A DNA stretch of 64,000 nt, taken from positions 6,650,644-6,714,643 of the forward strand of contig JADWOT020000007.1 in the NCBI GenBank assembly GCA_036345935.2, written 5' to 3'. Positions 49,309-62,649 of the stretch are shown here, in pieces. The first letter of the stretch is position 1, and each line of letters begins with the position of its first letter. The position numbers and the translations under genes were made by a program. This DNA is from Taenia hydatigena. Its lineage: Eukaryota > Platyhelminthes > Cestoda > Cyclophyllidea > Taeniidae. The notes under the pieces are model-generated. The model saw only the letters and a program-made list of their open reading frames with translations, did no database searches and was not told the DNA's origin.

Positions 49309-49435
49309 TCCACGAAGTATGTAAAGCTCACAGTAAAGTAGAGGATTCACTGGTAATAGTAGATAGGAGAATTTCATCTCAACGGATACAAACATACAAC
49401 ATACTAGCATTGTTTGATTGCGTTATTGTCTATGA

Positions 49436-49764
49436 TCCCACTAGGTCTTCTGCTAGAAAACGAGGTGATAGTCCTCAGGTTTAAACATTCATTGGTGAGT
49501 AGCATCTCCAAATTCAGCGATCTTCATGGGAAACACATGATTATGGGGATGTGTTGAGCACACACTTGGACCGACTAGTGTTATACCTACAGGTTAGTTG
49601 AATTTATCTGTGCCGGTTAGGAGTGACTGCATTTGAGTCGATTTTTAAGGCACTAGCAAATACATCTGCCATAAAATCTAAATGCTGCTGACCACGGCAA
49701 GTTCCCGACGTTTCAGGTGTACTTAACACCATTAAGCGCATCAAATATCTGCAAGCGTCGATTC
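49436..49764. other. No recognisable gene
   Basis: Unique sequence between the tRNA-Trp unit and the third palindrome-arm copy. No feature seen. Confidence 0.4.
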
Positions 49765-50135
49765 GGTTTTAGGCTGGCTTGTGTTGGACTGACTGATCCA
49801 CTATCATGCCACTTAAAAACCGCTTTCCAAAAGAATTGGATATGTACCGCTACATTTAATGTGGTAATCATTGTCACGCTCTGTCCTTCTAATGAAATGT
49901 TTTCGAAGTATTATGACTCCAAATTGTCGGTGCCCACCTTACAAATACGATATCTTCAGCGAGTATAGCCAAAGGAATGCCAGATTTTCCTCGTGCAAAA
50001 TATGTCATAAAGTTCGATGATGCCCTTCAGTTAAATTCATTTGAAATATGAGCTGATTTTCCTAAAAATTAACAGCTATTTACTCAGCGAACATGATATG
50101 ATCGTGTAGCTTGCATCATGCACAATATGGCAGAC
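49765..50135 (+). repeat. Third copy of part of the outer palindrome arm
   Basis: This aligns with about 20575-20945 in the same orientation and, inverted, with about 7200-7580. Shared landmarks are gcttgtgt, cacgctctg, aatgaratg, ttacaaatac-type text and atgcacaatat. It lacks the Hsp70 part of the arm. It shows that this segment also exists as a separate dispersed repeat. Confidence 0.7.
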
Positions 50136-52719
50136 AAAAATGTTTTGCAGCCAGATAGCATCGATGAGTTAAAAACACTCTTTGATTAAACTATAATAAT
50201 ATTAAACTTGACAATGCGTTATCGGGGTATTTTTTGCAGCAATTGACGACCCTACACAACATAGTCTTAAGCAAATACTAAAATAATTTTCCACTCACCC
50301 ATGCGTGAGATTGTTTGCAGTCAAACTCGCCGTGGGTCGAGTAGATCAGTGAATGGATTAACCGACTGGGCAGATAACCAGTGAGCAACGAATACACAGC
50401 AGGCGGTCTTGTTGATTTTATTGATCCGTTGATCGACTAACCGCCCAAAGCGGATGAGTCATCAACGAGGCACCCGCTGAAAAGAGCGTGGGCCACTCAC
50501 TTATCCAGCAATGGCATATACATGCCAAAAACATGCGGCACGGGGTATACACAAAATGAGCAGACTTCTAGTACCAAAAATGTATTTTAGCAAGCTTCGA
50601 GATATTACACACAAGCAGGCACATAAAGAAAGGAAAATTAACTAGCGCTTAAGCGTAAGCTGCATTTATTTAGCAAGCATCAGCCCTCTAGTATCCATTC
50701 AGATGGGACTTAGTAAAGGTTCGTATACTGCAAACAACCCCTCTTTTCCTTCTCCTCCCCTTCGAAGTGTGAATACTACTGATAGGGTGCTTACCCTGCT
50801 ATTACCCTGTCAATCTCTATGAGAAGCTATTTAATCTTGCTTCCAATGGTCAAAGGTTTCCGACACATTTGCTGTGCTTAACATCAAAAGTACACGCACG
50901 CCAAATGTGTCAATTATGACACCTTCAGGGTAGGGCAGCTTTGGAAGCAACTGGGCATTTTACGTCGAAATGAAGAGCATCGAAAGAGTTGCAGTGTTGG
51001 TTAATTAAATGTGCTACAAATTGATTGATTAGATCGTTTGAGGCCAGGATCCCTAAATGCACTTGCCACCAATTACGATGGAGCAGCCATGTAGAATGTG
51101 GGCGCGTAAGGTGGCAACTCCACTCCCCTAAACCGCCATCTTCAATCACTACCTAGATGTTTTGAACTGACAAATATCCCTCTCTTGACTTCTGGCTCAC
51201 CATTAGAGTCAGTTAGATGCCCCTCTTCCAGCTTCCTGCATGGTCTCCTTTGGAACCTGACCCAGCGACTGTTAAGCATCAAATGAGTAGCACTAGCATT
51301 CCACCTCGAAATTCGAACGTAATATCTATCACGGTGGCGTGTGAAGCAGAGGAGATGTGGCTGAATGCACCTTACCACGTTCTTCTTCTTGGGCAAATTT
51401 AGCTAATACACATCAGGCACCTGAAAGTAGGATAAGTGTGTAAGCATATTTCCTTTCCCGTATGCCATCATTAAGAAGTTGCTTTACCAATAACATCTCA
51501 GTGGTCACTCAAATATCCATCCACCAACCGATCCGACCTCAGTAAACGCTTCAGTCTCACCACATCGTCCTGGGAGCATACAGATCACAGTTTGGAAAAG
51601 TGAAATCATGCAAAGGCACAACTTATCTATGAATGTTTTGTGGCATTTAACATCCTGCCTAAATGTCGAGGTAAGGTTTAGTCAATGCGCAACTCATAAA
51701 ACCCGAAACTAACCTTTTGCTAGTGTTATAAGGAGGAGTATAAGCATCCTTACACGATCGAGGAAATAAAATCAGTCATGGGAAAAAACCAGAGTCGACG
51801 ATGAGGGTATTTATATGAAAGTAGAGGCACAACTTTGGTAAAGGGCTGAACACCCTTCGACAGACATGCAACGATAATCACGGTTTATTCATTGGAAGGG
51901 CAGGCACTGTCCACTCGAATTCTACCATGGAAACGATGCACATGCCAGTTCTCACCAAAGAGCACGTTTGTCTTGAGGTAGTTCAGAGCCGTGCGGTAAA
52001 TGTTTGCAAGTTGTTTAAGTTTGATGCATTCAATCAATTCATGAGTATGCGAGCCGAGTGACGAACCTATCTCGCCTATAAGAGAAATCAGACCTTGAAA
52101 CATCAAACCTTTTACAGAATCAATGTAAATGCAGCTGAAAGCCTCTGCATCTTTACCTTTAAATGGCTAAGGATAAAGAAGTTGAATGAAAGTTAATATA
52201 GACTAGCTTTTAACCAAGCACGCGAAATTAATTTCTCGGTCAAAGGCTAACAACACCAATTCGCTGTAATTTACGCTTGGTAAACGCCAAGAGCGACTAC
52301 AAAATTGGGCAAAAGCCAATAAGGGTTGGCATACTTGGAACCAGTAACGCACAATCTTTGCAACCATTGCTGTGACTACCCGTAATCTCACGCAGCTGCA
52401 TTAATGAAGAGAAGCCTCTTTTTGTGGCATTTGTTGGCATATTGCTGCTGACATCTTTCAATCAGGGTCAAGTTTCACCTGAGACCAGACGCAGAAGCTT
52501 TCAGCTATTGGCAAACCCAAGTGACAGATACGCATCTTCTTGTTCTCAATGTTTGCTAGACAAAAGCGTGAATACGCTGTCGTCCCACGTTGACCACTGA
52601 TTCCAATTTTCGTCGATGAGCACTGTCACCATCATAAGGTCGATAAATAATGGATTTATCAAACCCACACTTTAACCGCCTTAGAAGTTGGCATCGAAAA
52701 ACTTGTAAATCTAAAAATA
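50136..52719. other. No recognisable gene
   Basis: Frames of up to 84 codons (51142-51396) have no motif. Nothing else is supported. Confidence 0.45.
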
Positions 52720-52792
52720 ATCTTAGGTAGGACTTAAACTTGCAATCTTTGACTCCGGAAATAGACGCCTTGTCCATTAGGCCATTAGGACC
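52720..52792 (-). pseudogene. tRNA-Arg-like, degraded
   Basis: On the minus strand, ggtcctaatggcctaatgg and then acaaggcgtct match a tRNA-Arg 5' half. The anticodon loop is disrupted by extra bases (tttccggagt), and the T arm reads gcaagtttaagtcctac with a broken stem. A tRNA-like B box on the plus strand follows directly (52800-52835). Confidence 0.5.
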
Positions 52793-53529
52793 AGGTACAA
52801 GAGGTCCAGGGTTTCAATTCTGGCTAGGCCCGCTGTCTATTTGGCAGTTAAGGGGTAATCTGATAAACGCGCCATAAATTTTCTATTTCCCTTTTGGTTT
52901 ATATTCTGTTGGTCACTATCTTCAGCCCTCATTTACCTGAACAGTATCTGCGTTGCATCCCAAGGTCATCGCCCGAGTGCAAGACCAACTAGTTTGCTGG
53001 CATATTTTCCAACTTGTCTGGAGTTCCTCAAGGTCAGTTAACTGATTTTACTACCGAATAAGAGCAATAAAGCTTTTTAAAGCCAAATGTCTTTCTCACG
53101 CGGCCTTAGATTGTCTTTATGTCTGTGCGCGTTCCTACGACTCAGTTCAGTGTTGGTGAATGAATGTAGCAAAGAAACAGAAATCGATGTTTCGCAGCAC
53201 GTAATAGGAAAGCAATGAAAGTCAATGCAACCTACTTGTGCACGCTTGTTGACGTTATTTTGCTGCTTCTGTGTATTTTGGGACTAAAATTATTTGCTTT
53301 TTAAGATTTTGTGCTGTTCATGCTTTACAAATCTTTCATCAAAATGTGCTGAATACTGTTTGCAAAGTGTAGTTCACAATATGGCCGTCTTTTACTGGGT
53401 CAAAGTCCCGTGGGCGACATTGGATTAATGTAAATAAAATGAGATTAGCTTTTAGTTTATACATGCATACGGAACCCTTACTTGACTTTTGCCTACTTTT
53501 AAGATAAGAACCTCATTTATTTGACATCG
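52793..53529. other. tRNA-like B box, then no recognisable gene
   Basis: The text gtccagggtttcaattctggc near 52808-52830 resembles a T arm (see 45918-45985). The rest is diverged from 45991-46260 or unique. Confidence 0.35.
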
Positions 53530-53910
53530 GAACCTCAGTTGAGACCCACTCTGCCTCGTAGTAAGGCCTGGTTTCATGTTTTAAGGCTTAGACATATAAA
53601 GACTTGAGAGACTGGGCAGGGAAGCAAGTATCGGCCAATTTTGTGCGTTATAATGAAAAATAAGGACAGAGGCGTGGGAAGTATGTGTGCAAGAAGTAGG
53701 TTCGTTACTAATAATTGTGCGCTAGAATCCCTCCACGTGGTTATGCCTTAATGCGTAAGAAAACAGCTTGTATTTGGTGTTATTACCAAAGAATCGACAC
53801 TGGCAGGAAGCTGTGGCGTACCTTAAGTGGGAATTTCAGTGAGTGTAAAACTGTCAAGGCTATAGTGCTATCTTACGCTGGGATTTAGTTATAACAATTG
53901 GAAGACCGAT

Positions 53911-54186
53911 ATGTTGCGCAATAGAGAACTCAATTTAAACGATTTGAACGAGCAGTCGTCGGGTCTTGATGTGAGGAATCGCCAAGCTATGATGAAGAAA
54001 GAGTGGTACAAGGATGAAAGAAATAGGGAAGAAGAAATTAGTAAGGATTTACTAACCAGAATTCAGATGCGACCCACGAGCGCGGCAGTAGAAAATTCTG
54101 TCGCTGAAGTACCGGCACCTGCCACCACGCAGAAGTCTCCTCACACTTCCATATCCCGTCAACACCTTTGGCAGCGAGTCCAATAG
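53911..54186 (+). CDS. Conserved open frame of 91 codons in the duplicated unit, unassigned
   Basis: The predicted peptide is hydrophilic, with an Arg/Lys/Glu-rich first half (KKEWYKDERNREEEI) and a Pro/Ala/Thr-rich second half. The second half (AEVPAPATTQKSPH) is kept almost unchanged in the other copy near 48440-48520 (AETPAPATTQKSPH), although that copy has frameshifts and stops earlier. This suggests the ancestor was coding and that at least copy 1 is a pseudogene. I recognise no domain. A competing minus-strand frame (54038-54358) covers the same DNA. Confidence 0.3.
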   Translation: MLRNRELNLNDLNEQSSGLDVRNRQAMMKKEWYKDERNREEEISKDLLTRIQMRPTSAAVENSVAEVPAPATTQKSPHTSISRQHLWQRVQ

Positions 54187-54301
54187 ACCGACGTGTGCCG
54201 CCACCTATGTAATTGGTGTTGTTGTTTTTTTTGCAATACAGGTGCACACAGCACTCTAGTGATGACGCTGAGATGGTTAACTGCACCATTTTCGGCAGTG
54301 T

Positions 54302-54373
54302 GACTCCGTGGCGCAATGGTGGCGCGTCCGACTCTAGATCAGAAAGTTGCGTGTTCAAGTCACGTCGAGATCA
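54302..54373 (+). pseudogene. tRNA-Trp-derived sequence with anticodon CTA
   Basis: This aligns base for base with the tRNA-Trp at 48650 and has an intact T arm (GCGTG-TTCAAGT-CACGT). The anticodon loop reads CTCTAGA, so CCA has become CTA (54334-54336), which would read the stop codon UAG. The acceptor has two mismatches (GACTCCG against CGAGATC), and the anticodon stem has one. Processing and charging are therefore doubtful, and a pseudogene is the better reading. Confidence 0.75.
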
Positions 54374-54830
54374 GTACTTGTTCTCTTCTACCTCTTTTGC
54401 CGTTCCCAGCAGCACATCCCCAACTTGTGCTCTCTTGCTACCACTTTCGTCACTCTATCGCTGCCCTCACTACTGCCGTTACCTCCGTGATGGCATTACC
54501 GTCGTTGTAAGTGACGTCCTCTATAATCACCCTTACTTTTTTCTAATATAATTTCTTATTTTATGCTTCTACTCAACCTAAGTAGCACAGCACTATCTAC
54601 AATTAACCTGCTTACTAGTGGCATGCCACGGTAGGAGGGATAAACTGCAATGATGACACTGCCAACATGAAAAGCGTTGCAAGGGCAATTTCGTTTTTGC
54701 ATGTCCACAAAGTATGCAAAGCACAGTAAGGTAGGCGAAGCACTGTTAATAGTCGATAGGCGACTTACACCTTAACGAACACAACTGTGCAACTGACTGG
54801 CATTGTTCGATTGTGTTATTATCTCCGAAT

Positions 54831-57800
54831 TCACTGCTGTTGCCTTTAAAGCTATGGACTAGTTCAATGCACCACAGTCAACTGATGCGTTTTAACTGCT
54901 ATGTGGTGGAAACCGAAATTCAATCGATGCTAATAGGCTCTTTAACGTATAAAGGTCTAAGCATTGGTGGTCCATTCATGGGGACTAACCAACAAGTCAC
55001 CACTACAATAATTATATTGCCAAAGATATGTAATGAGATGCACTCGCACAGTTTGCTGACATGGTCTTATGGCAACCGTATGGCGATCGGCGTGCTGAAG
55101 ATCAGCGTAAGTCCAAAACATAGCAAAGAGGAGACGAGGTTAAGGGGTCTTTTATAAATTAGCAAGATAGTGACATCAACGCTTAAAGTGAATATGCCGG
55201 GCGATTACAAGTAATGCCATTGACAAAGCCAAGATATATAGGGGGTAGGGTAAAGGTGGACTGCTAAATTAATGAGGAAAGAGCAATAGAGACAGTGGTT
55301 TAGTGGTTCCTTTCCTGCGGCTGGTAAAAGCAATAGCCAGAAAATATGGTTTGTTTTCGGTCTCACCGCGGCATTATTAGAACGTCGTATTTACCCGTCT
55401 AAACCAACTGCGAAAAATCGCCTGTCGCTCGTTTAATTAAAAGCGTTAGGAAGGGTTCTATGTAAAAATCTATGCTTCATTTCCACTTTCGCTCCTTCTA
55501 CATTCTTAGACTTTGCATTGACTGGCCTACTAACAGCACATTAGCAGCTTTTTATTCCTAAAGATACATGGTTGTGTATTTCAATTAGTGCGAACATGGC
55601 TATTCTGACTCCCTAATGACCAGTCGAAATGATTTGACAGCTTAGAGTGCACTAGTTTCATAAGGATGAGCTGATAAAATAAAGGTCTAATTAGCCAAAT
55701 CCCGTGAATAAAGGCAAACAGGGTCTAATAAACTTAACTAGAGATCTGAATTTTTCTTATTACTACTTTAGAAGGATCCGTTTACCACTGCGTTTGAAAA
55801 CGCTGCAATTCCCTTTTGACCCAAATCTCAAACAAAATAAAGAGATATTCCTCTACCGCTTAGAAAAAACATGATGTTCTCGGTATTATGCAAAGATTTC
55901 TACTTTGCTTGAAGCAAATCATGCTCCTACATGCCAAAAGTAGGTTAAGTGGATCCTCCCGAGCTATTTGCATCACGACAGCTGTGGAGAGCTGGCAATA
56001 TCATCAACGAAGCTGCTCAAATAAGAGGGATCGCAACAGACAAACTGGAATGAATTTTGCTTGCAAAATTAATCGCTGCGAGAGCTTAAAAGAAGGAGAT
56101 TTTTTGGAGACGTTATATAGGCAAGCGCTAGCAATGCCTTCAAACTGGAGTGCATATGATACCGTAGTAGATGGTTATCATAAATGCGTGCAAACACTAC
56201 CGAACGGTAAAGAAGACGGAGGGGCTTTAGCCATTATGGGATAGCTGTATTTGGGTCCACGGTAACTGCTTTGACACTTCGCTATTTAATGAATAAAATT
56301 TTAGCGCCATCGACAATAACAACCTGGGTACTGCGATGCTAGAAGTGCGGTATGAATAACAACTTGTGCACTGTAGCAGTTTCGGTTGAAATCAATATGT
56401 TATCCCATGTTCGTGATTGCCTTGAAGCTGCATCGTTTCCATCAAAGTAGTTCTAAGCCAATGGGATTTAGCATACTATTTTACATCTTATTTGCTATAC
56501 GCTTGCAACCGGACGTTGACCTCTACAATCGGATAGCGTTACGAGACAAATTGGCCTGACTTTCCATATCCTGATCGCAGAGCAGTTTCAATCATTTATA
56601 TGGTATTTAGCCTACTTTAGTCAGATATCGTATTGTTCCACGTTAAATCACCTGTTTGCCTCTAGCCATGCTATTTGCTTTTAAAAATGACTTAAAAATT
56701 GTTCGGCAACAATTAATTTCATTTAAAAGGCTGTTCTTTATCCAAAGGAGGCAAAGCCTAGCAAATAAGAAAAATTTCCACTTATCTGTTAGTATATCCT
56801 CTCCTTTTCCTTGCACATTGCTAGCAGTCAGAGACCGTATTTATAGTGACCAATAATTGTAAATTAGTTTTGGGTCCGGAGGTGGAATTTACTTAATTTT
56901 GTCAACATTGCGTTTTTTTCCCAGGCAGCAAGGCGCCGCTGCACATTTTCTGCTCATGCCGCGACTTAAGTTTGTTTAAGCCATTACCTTCTAAACAAAT
57001 AAGATCAACCTCTTAAATGCTTTTATTCATCTACCAAATAAGCGTCCTTGCAATTGCGCAGCATGATTATCCTCGCTACGTTGTTTGACCTCGTCTTGGC
57101 AGATGCGCCCCAGTAATTGCCTAAAGTTGAGAAATGTGATTTGATTGACGGATGGCAGGTAAACCAATTAAACAACTCGACTCAGCCAAACTATTCCTTT
57201 CGTGCCTTAATGACTGCCGAAACCATTGCTTAACACAGTAATGGTGAGCCAGTGGCGGAAGCCGGATAAATTTAGGGAAGGCTAGCAAACCTCATGGGCA
57301 AATTATGAACTCATTGGCGGAGACCCAGGCCATAGGACTTGCGTTTGGGCCTTCCGAACTAATGGTGTCATTATTTGCTACAAGAATGCACAGGAAGGGC
57401 AATGTAATGAAACGCGATCCACAATGGTGGATGCGTGAACATAAGGAAAGCATTTCACCGATTTATGTAGGAGGCCAAGCTCTGGTAAGATTTAATGTTG
57501 ATTACTTGATTGATCTAGCTGCGGATTATAAAGCTTGCAGAAGGGGAGGGTATCCGTCTCCCTGCCATAAGTAAGAATGTTTTATCGCATGAATGACATC
57601 ACCGTTTGCGAAACCGTGAAAGAGTTGACTATGTAGAAACTCACTACTTAATGCGCATCTAATTTTGTTGCTATTTTGACGTATTGATCCGTGGAATATA
57701 TAACAAAGATACGTTCTTTTTGGTGCCACCCCTCATTGCTCCAATTCTACGCAATAATTGCACATGCGCTTTGCAAATCCAAGTTTGTGCAAGATAGATA

Positions 57801-60800
57801 ATTTCCCAAAAAGACTTCAGTTAAATTAGGGAGGTGTCGAATAAGGTGATGTCAACATTAGTTGCAAATAGCAGCGATGAGACCGCTGCCAAAGCTAGTC
57901 TATCAGTCGGACCTGTAGAAACATTTGCAAGGTTACACGGTTTATCATGCCCTAGCACTCCGATAAACAGAATGCAACCTCCTCCGACATCCTAACTCCC
58001 TCTGTTTCTGAATAGTCTCATCAGAGTAGCAACAGACGATTTCATGCATCAAGCATATGCAGCAAATCAAATGCTTCACAAGGAGGACATCGTTCTTCAA
58101 CATTGTCCAATGTGTGATTTGAACGCGCATGATACGCCTCTCTTAATCTGTAGGTTCGCTAAAGGCAGCAATCCCATTAGGGGACGAATCACGCAAAAGT
58201 TGATGCTTTTGGGATTTTAGTAAATATTGACGAAGAGAGGGGACAGAAGTATGGTTGAGTTTCCTTCAGCACTTCAAAGGATCTGAGATCCGCATATAAC
58301 ACTTAGAGGGACTCATTATTATGATTTTTGTTCACATTTCTTAAGAATTCTTACGCCGTGACCTATAAGTTGTTACCGCGAAAGCCCTACAGACTAGTTG
58401 TGCCAATGTGATTGCATAAATCCGCCATTATTACGAATTTATAAGACCTGGATACTGTAGTGTGCAGCATTTAACTGCTTGTTTGGGTGGTTAACAAAAC
58501 CTGCATCAACTTACCGAATACCATTAAACGCCCACTCCAGTAGTAACTCAAGTCCTCACCTCCAAAGAGATGATGCGAGTCTTGTAAAAAAGGATTTGCT
58601 ACATAACAAGTAAGCTATCACTCCCAAAGCCCTCCCGGTATTCACAAAGGCATATAATGCAATTATGAAATGAAGTCAGGGAAAAGTTATTAGAAATACA
58701 GTATTATGGCTTAAGACTTTGACCAGTTAGTAGTAATACTATTCTTCTGTGCCCAAATGGCTTAATAATGCCCGTGATAGAGCGCCAGTTAACCGAAGTG
58801 AAAACAATGGAGTATGGGTAATCACTGTTCTTCAATTGTCAAAGTAGAATAGTTATGGTATTCTTCGATGCTAATAGTCTAATGCCATCTCCAAAGGTTA
58901 ATGCTGGGATCAAGCAAGCTGCTATCTTTAAATTTTGCCAACATCTTCAAGTTTTTCTCCAATTTCTCTTAGTAAATTTGAAAAACTTGCATTCGTTCAC
59001 GTAGACTTTACCATAACGCATTTTCTAAGGTATTTATGTTTTGTGCCTCCTTCGGGCTGCAATTCGCAGATCATTAGCCCCAGTACTCTATTGAAATTCG
59101 TTATTTACACGACCTTTCGGATGCACTCAACTTGGTAAAGTTCCCACCATTGGTCCAACCCGGTCTCCAAGTAATTTTCTTCAGTTGTTGAGCGCCATTC
59201 ACTAGTTTATTATCAGAGTAGTGCCTTAGCCAGTCGGCGTCGAAAAGGACCTGAATGCCAAGCACGTAAATCTCATAATTACTGTCAGGTTTACTGTGAT
59301 GGATGTTCGCTGCCGTAGCCAAGACTAACGAAAATTCATCAACAACAAATGATGACCACTCCTCATGTCGTCAAATTAGCAGCACTATGACGCTTTTAAG
59401 GCAACGGTGAATTTTAAGCCATCTGTTACAGGAAATCACGCTGTGCACCTCAAATCGCTCTTTTCTGCCTGAAGGGTTGTAAAAGGAATGCAGCATTTTG
59501 GCCACTCCATAAAAGAGGACCTTTGATGTGGGAAATTTGATGGTACATTCCATTGCAGAAAATAAGGATGCATTTGCTGTGCATTTTAAGCCGCGATCTA
59601 CGCTCTCTAGCAGCTCTTCGACAAAATAGGCGAGTTTGTTTAATTAGCTTGACAATCATCACTGTTCCCATAACGCTTCCCTTTCAATGTATGTAAGGAT
59701 TGCTTAAGCCACTCTAAAATACAAGCAAAACGCACTTCAACGTCTCATTTGCAAAGTGCGTTGATTCTTTTAAATTGCGGGCGCGCTTGCAGAGCTGCTT
59801 CAGTGCTAATAGAAGGATGTCTCCTTTCTTTTAGAGCTCTGGAATAATGATGTCTGTCTCGGCCCAACAGGGAGTGAAAGTGGTCAAAGGAATTTGAAAA
59901 GGTCTATTCGACCTTCCACTTCTTCGCATAGTCAAGGTGAGTATGTCCACCTTTGCGTTAGGAGGGCGTAGCGATGGTGTCTTGATAACACCTTTCATTC
60001 AGCTTTCAGTAAAGGTGATCGACTGTTAACAAGTTGTAAACAGTCGATAAAAATCGCAGTCATTGCATTTACTCGTCGGTCCAATTTCATCTGGTAAACA
60101 GCCATCACTCGTTGTCACCTATTGTGGCATAGGGCATCTGGTACGCCCAATTATCACTCTGGCAAACCACGAAATTCCACCTTACAAAATCAGCTCCTCT
60201 TTAATTTCCCATACATTCTTGCTAGATTCCACAACATTTTTGCGTTCTGATTTGAATGTTGGAATTCCGGTCACAAAGAAGTTGGATGCTAAAAATTGAA
60301 ATTCCTGCAGCTCAGATTGAATGCAAGTTTTTCTTAACTCCTCAAAGACTCAAAGACCCCTTTTTAATTGAATGCACACCCACGCACGTCTCGGCTGTGG
60401 GTGCTAAGGTTGCCTTACAGGGGAGGGCTTGATAGCCTCCACACAATCTCAGTCATACCATGTCATTGACGTCATCGCCTATGCCAGTAGCAGGGTCAAC
60501 TAGGGAATGAGTCTGCTACTCACAAAATAATCAGCCAATTTATGCACTACCTCATTGTGAGGTAGCATTTCCTTTCCACCCGTTCTCTGAAGTAAAATTA
60601 AAGTGACTCACCAATGGCACTTGCAACTGTGCTCAAGTTCACATCTCATTTCTTACCCTGATGTCGAATTGGACAAAGATAGCAACATCCTGTAAAGCAC
60701 TTTAAGGAAGTGAGCAGTGCTTGCCACTGTCAAGCAGCTGTCAGGATGCAAACTTATCCTACCTGACCAAGTAAAATAGCTATTGGCAGTAGATAACACC

Positions 60801-62649
60801 ATCTGGATGACCGATTGCATTTTGCAGAATATTAATCAGACAATCTTGATTAATGCCAGCCAGTCATAGCTTGGTAGCGAACCCCTCATTTGAATTGATT
60901 GGTCAGCTGCAATACTGGAGCGAGGAACCTGCCACTAGCAATGAACTACACTCCTCTGTCAGACTGCCTGATTTGCAGATCATATGTGTTGACACGATTC
61001 TCTAAAACACCACCCAAATGAAACCATTGTTATTTTCCTCCGTTTGGAGCATAAAGCCTTTCCAAAGTCGATACTTTGTGACTACCCTCAGGAATTCTAT
61101 TAGAGTGCTCTCACAATAAACATTTCCAGGTTATGGAAGCGTTCAAAAAGTAGCGTCGTGCTCAACGCTGCAAACAAACAAGCAGAAAAGACGAAAAGGT
61201 ATCTAGAACTGCCGAAACATTCGGCAATTTATTTTATTCGCAACGTTAATTCATAGTCTCCTTGAATGCAAAATAGTGCTAAGGAGGGTCTCAAAATATA
61301 GCCCGCCACCTCGATAATACTCATTCCGCTTCCCAATAGAGACAAGACAGGCCCGTCTAAATATCTCCATCCAATTCAAATAACCAGGTTCGACCTTGTA
61401 CAGGCACCACAGTCGTCAATTCGTCGAAATGGCTGCAAGTGGAGAGTCCTTAGGGCCGCCGAGGTCGTGCTAAAACTCCTGGATATGTTTCACTGCACGC
61501 GTCTTGCCCTCTTTTGCATTCACTGCAACTACCACAATCAGTGTTTGTTTCATCAGCAGGCTCCTTGCAATCGTCTTTAGTGTTATCCAAATATTCTGCT
61601 TGTCTGTACACTTTTGATAATCCACAAAGTGGAGAACACAGATGGCTCTCCTGAGCTTTGGTATGTCTGCCGCGAGTAGATTGTCAGAATATGACGACAT
61701 TCCGGGAAACTGTGACCCGACGCAAGACGACAGAAATGAGGTTTCAACTAAAACAGTCAAATCATGCCTTTTTATTATAGGCAGGCGTACGATAGCCTTC
61801 CGATATTGGTTTCGCAATGGCACAAATACCACTACTTCTCCCCACTTCATGCACATAAGGATCAAGTCCGTTTAAATTTCCCACAGACAACGGCTTTACG
61901 CTCGCCGTCGGAGAGATAATGAGACATGAAAGGGGCTCCAATGCACGTATAGAAACACGGGCGAAGGAGCGACGAAACCAGAGACGATTTTGTTTATTGT
62001 AATATGAATTAGCTCGAAGAACAGTTAGGTGGACAGCAGCCAAGTTCTCTAGCCATAAAGCAGCACAGAATTGCCTATCTAGCCATGTAAAATGACCTAT
62101 GTATCCATAACAGACTTGATGGCTAATCTTCTCAGAAAATACTATCTTTAATTTTGGGGATTCTTGCTCCCCACTTTCGAACGTTTATTGGAGTACTCGA
62201 AACACTGCGGCATTTGCAGTGTTGTATAGGCCAATGCTACTCGAGTCCAGATGAAGTGCGCAAAACTCACAGTCTCGCGTAGATCACTACTCCAAAATTT
62301 TATTAAGAGATTGAAGTTCGCAGCTTCCTATAAATCAACACTACTAAATTCCATTCAAAAAGGAACGAAACTCGCCCCATCGTGTAGATCAACACTGCTT
62401 CCTATACGAACCCTCTGAAGTGCACTCAATCGCTCCTGAGCTTAATCCTATTATTTAAAGTGATCCGTAAAATTCATATAAGAGGACGGTATTGAGCAAT
62501 TCTACGTCAGGTAATATTTTGTTGATATTATAGATTTGTGAACCCTAACTTTAAGCTCAATGCCTTATTTGTTGCTGTGGTAATATAAACTTCTGTTTTG
62601 CCTTCGTTTTATTCTAGACTTCTCATTTACACTAACAGCCATTAAGCCC
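54831..62649. other. No recognisable gene across 7.8 kb
   Basis: The largest frames are 54813-55157, 55888-56244, 57305-57574 (+) and 61470-61865 (-). None shows a domain motif. Near 61480-61640 another minus-strand frame is cysteine-rich without assignment. A 10-bp perfect inverted repeat lies at 60018-60048. Confidence 0.4.
60018..60048. repeat. Short perfect inverted repeat (10-bp stem, 11-nt loop)
   Basis: ATCGACTGTT at 60018-60027 pairs exactly with AACAGTCGAT at 60039-60048. Role unknown. Confidence 0.6.

Larger units (their letters stand above)
47928..49435 (+). repeat. Duplicated unit with tRNA-Trp, copy 1
   Basis: This is a direct duplicate of 53530-54830. Shared landmarks in order are aacctcagttgag, gccaccacgcagaagtctcc, tgactccgtggcgcaa, ggtaggagggataaactgca and gtatgtaaag/gtatgcaaag. 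About 270 bases (49040-49308) are present here but absent from the other copy. Confidence 0.87.
53530..54830 (+). repeat. Duplicated unit with tRNA-Trp, copy 2
   Basis: This is a direct duplicate of 47928-49435, about 5.6 kb downstream. It lacks the 270-bp segment at 49040-49308 and carries an altered tRNA-Trp. Confidence 0.87.
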
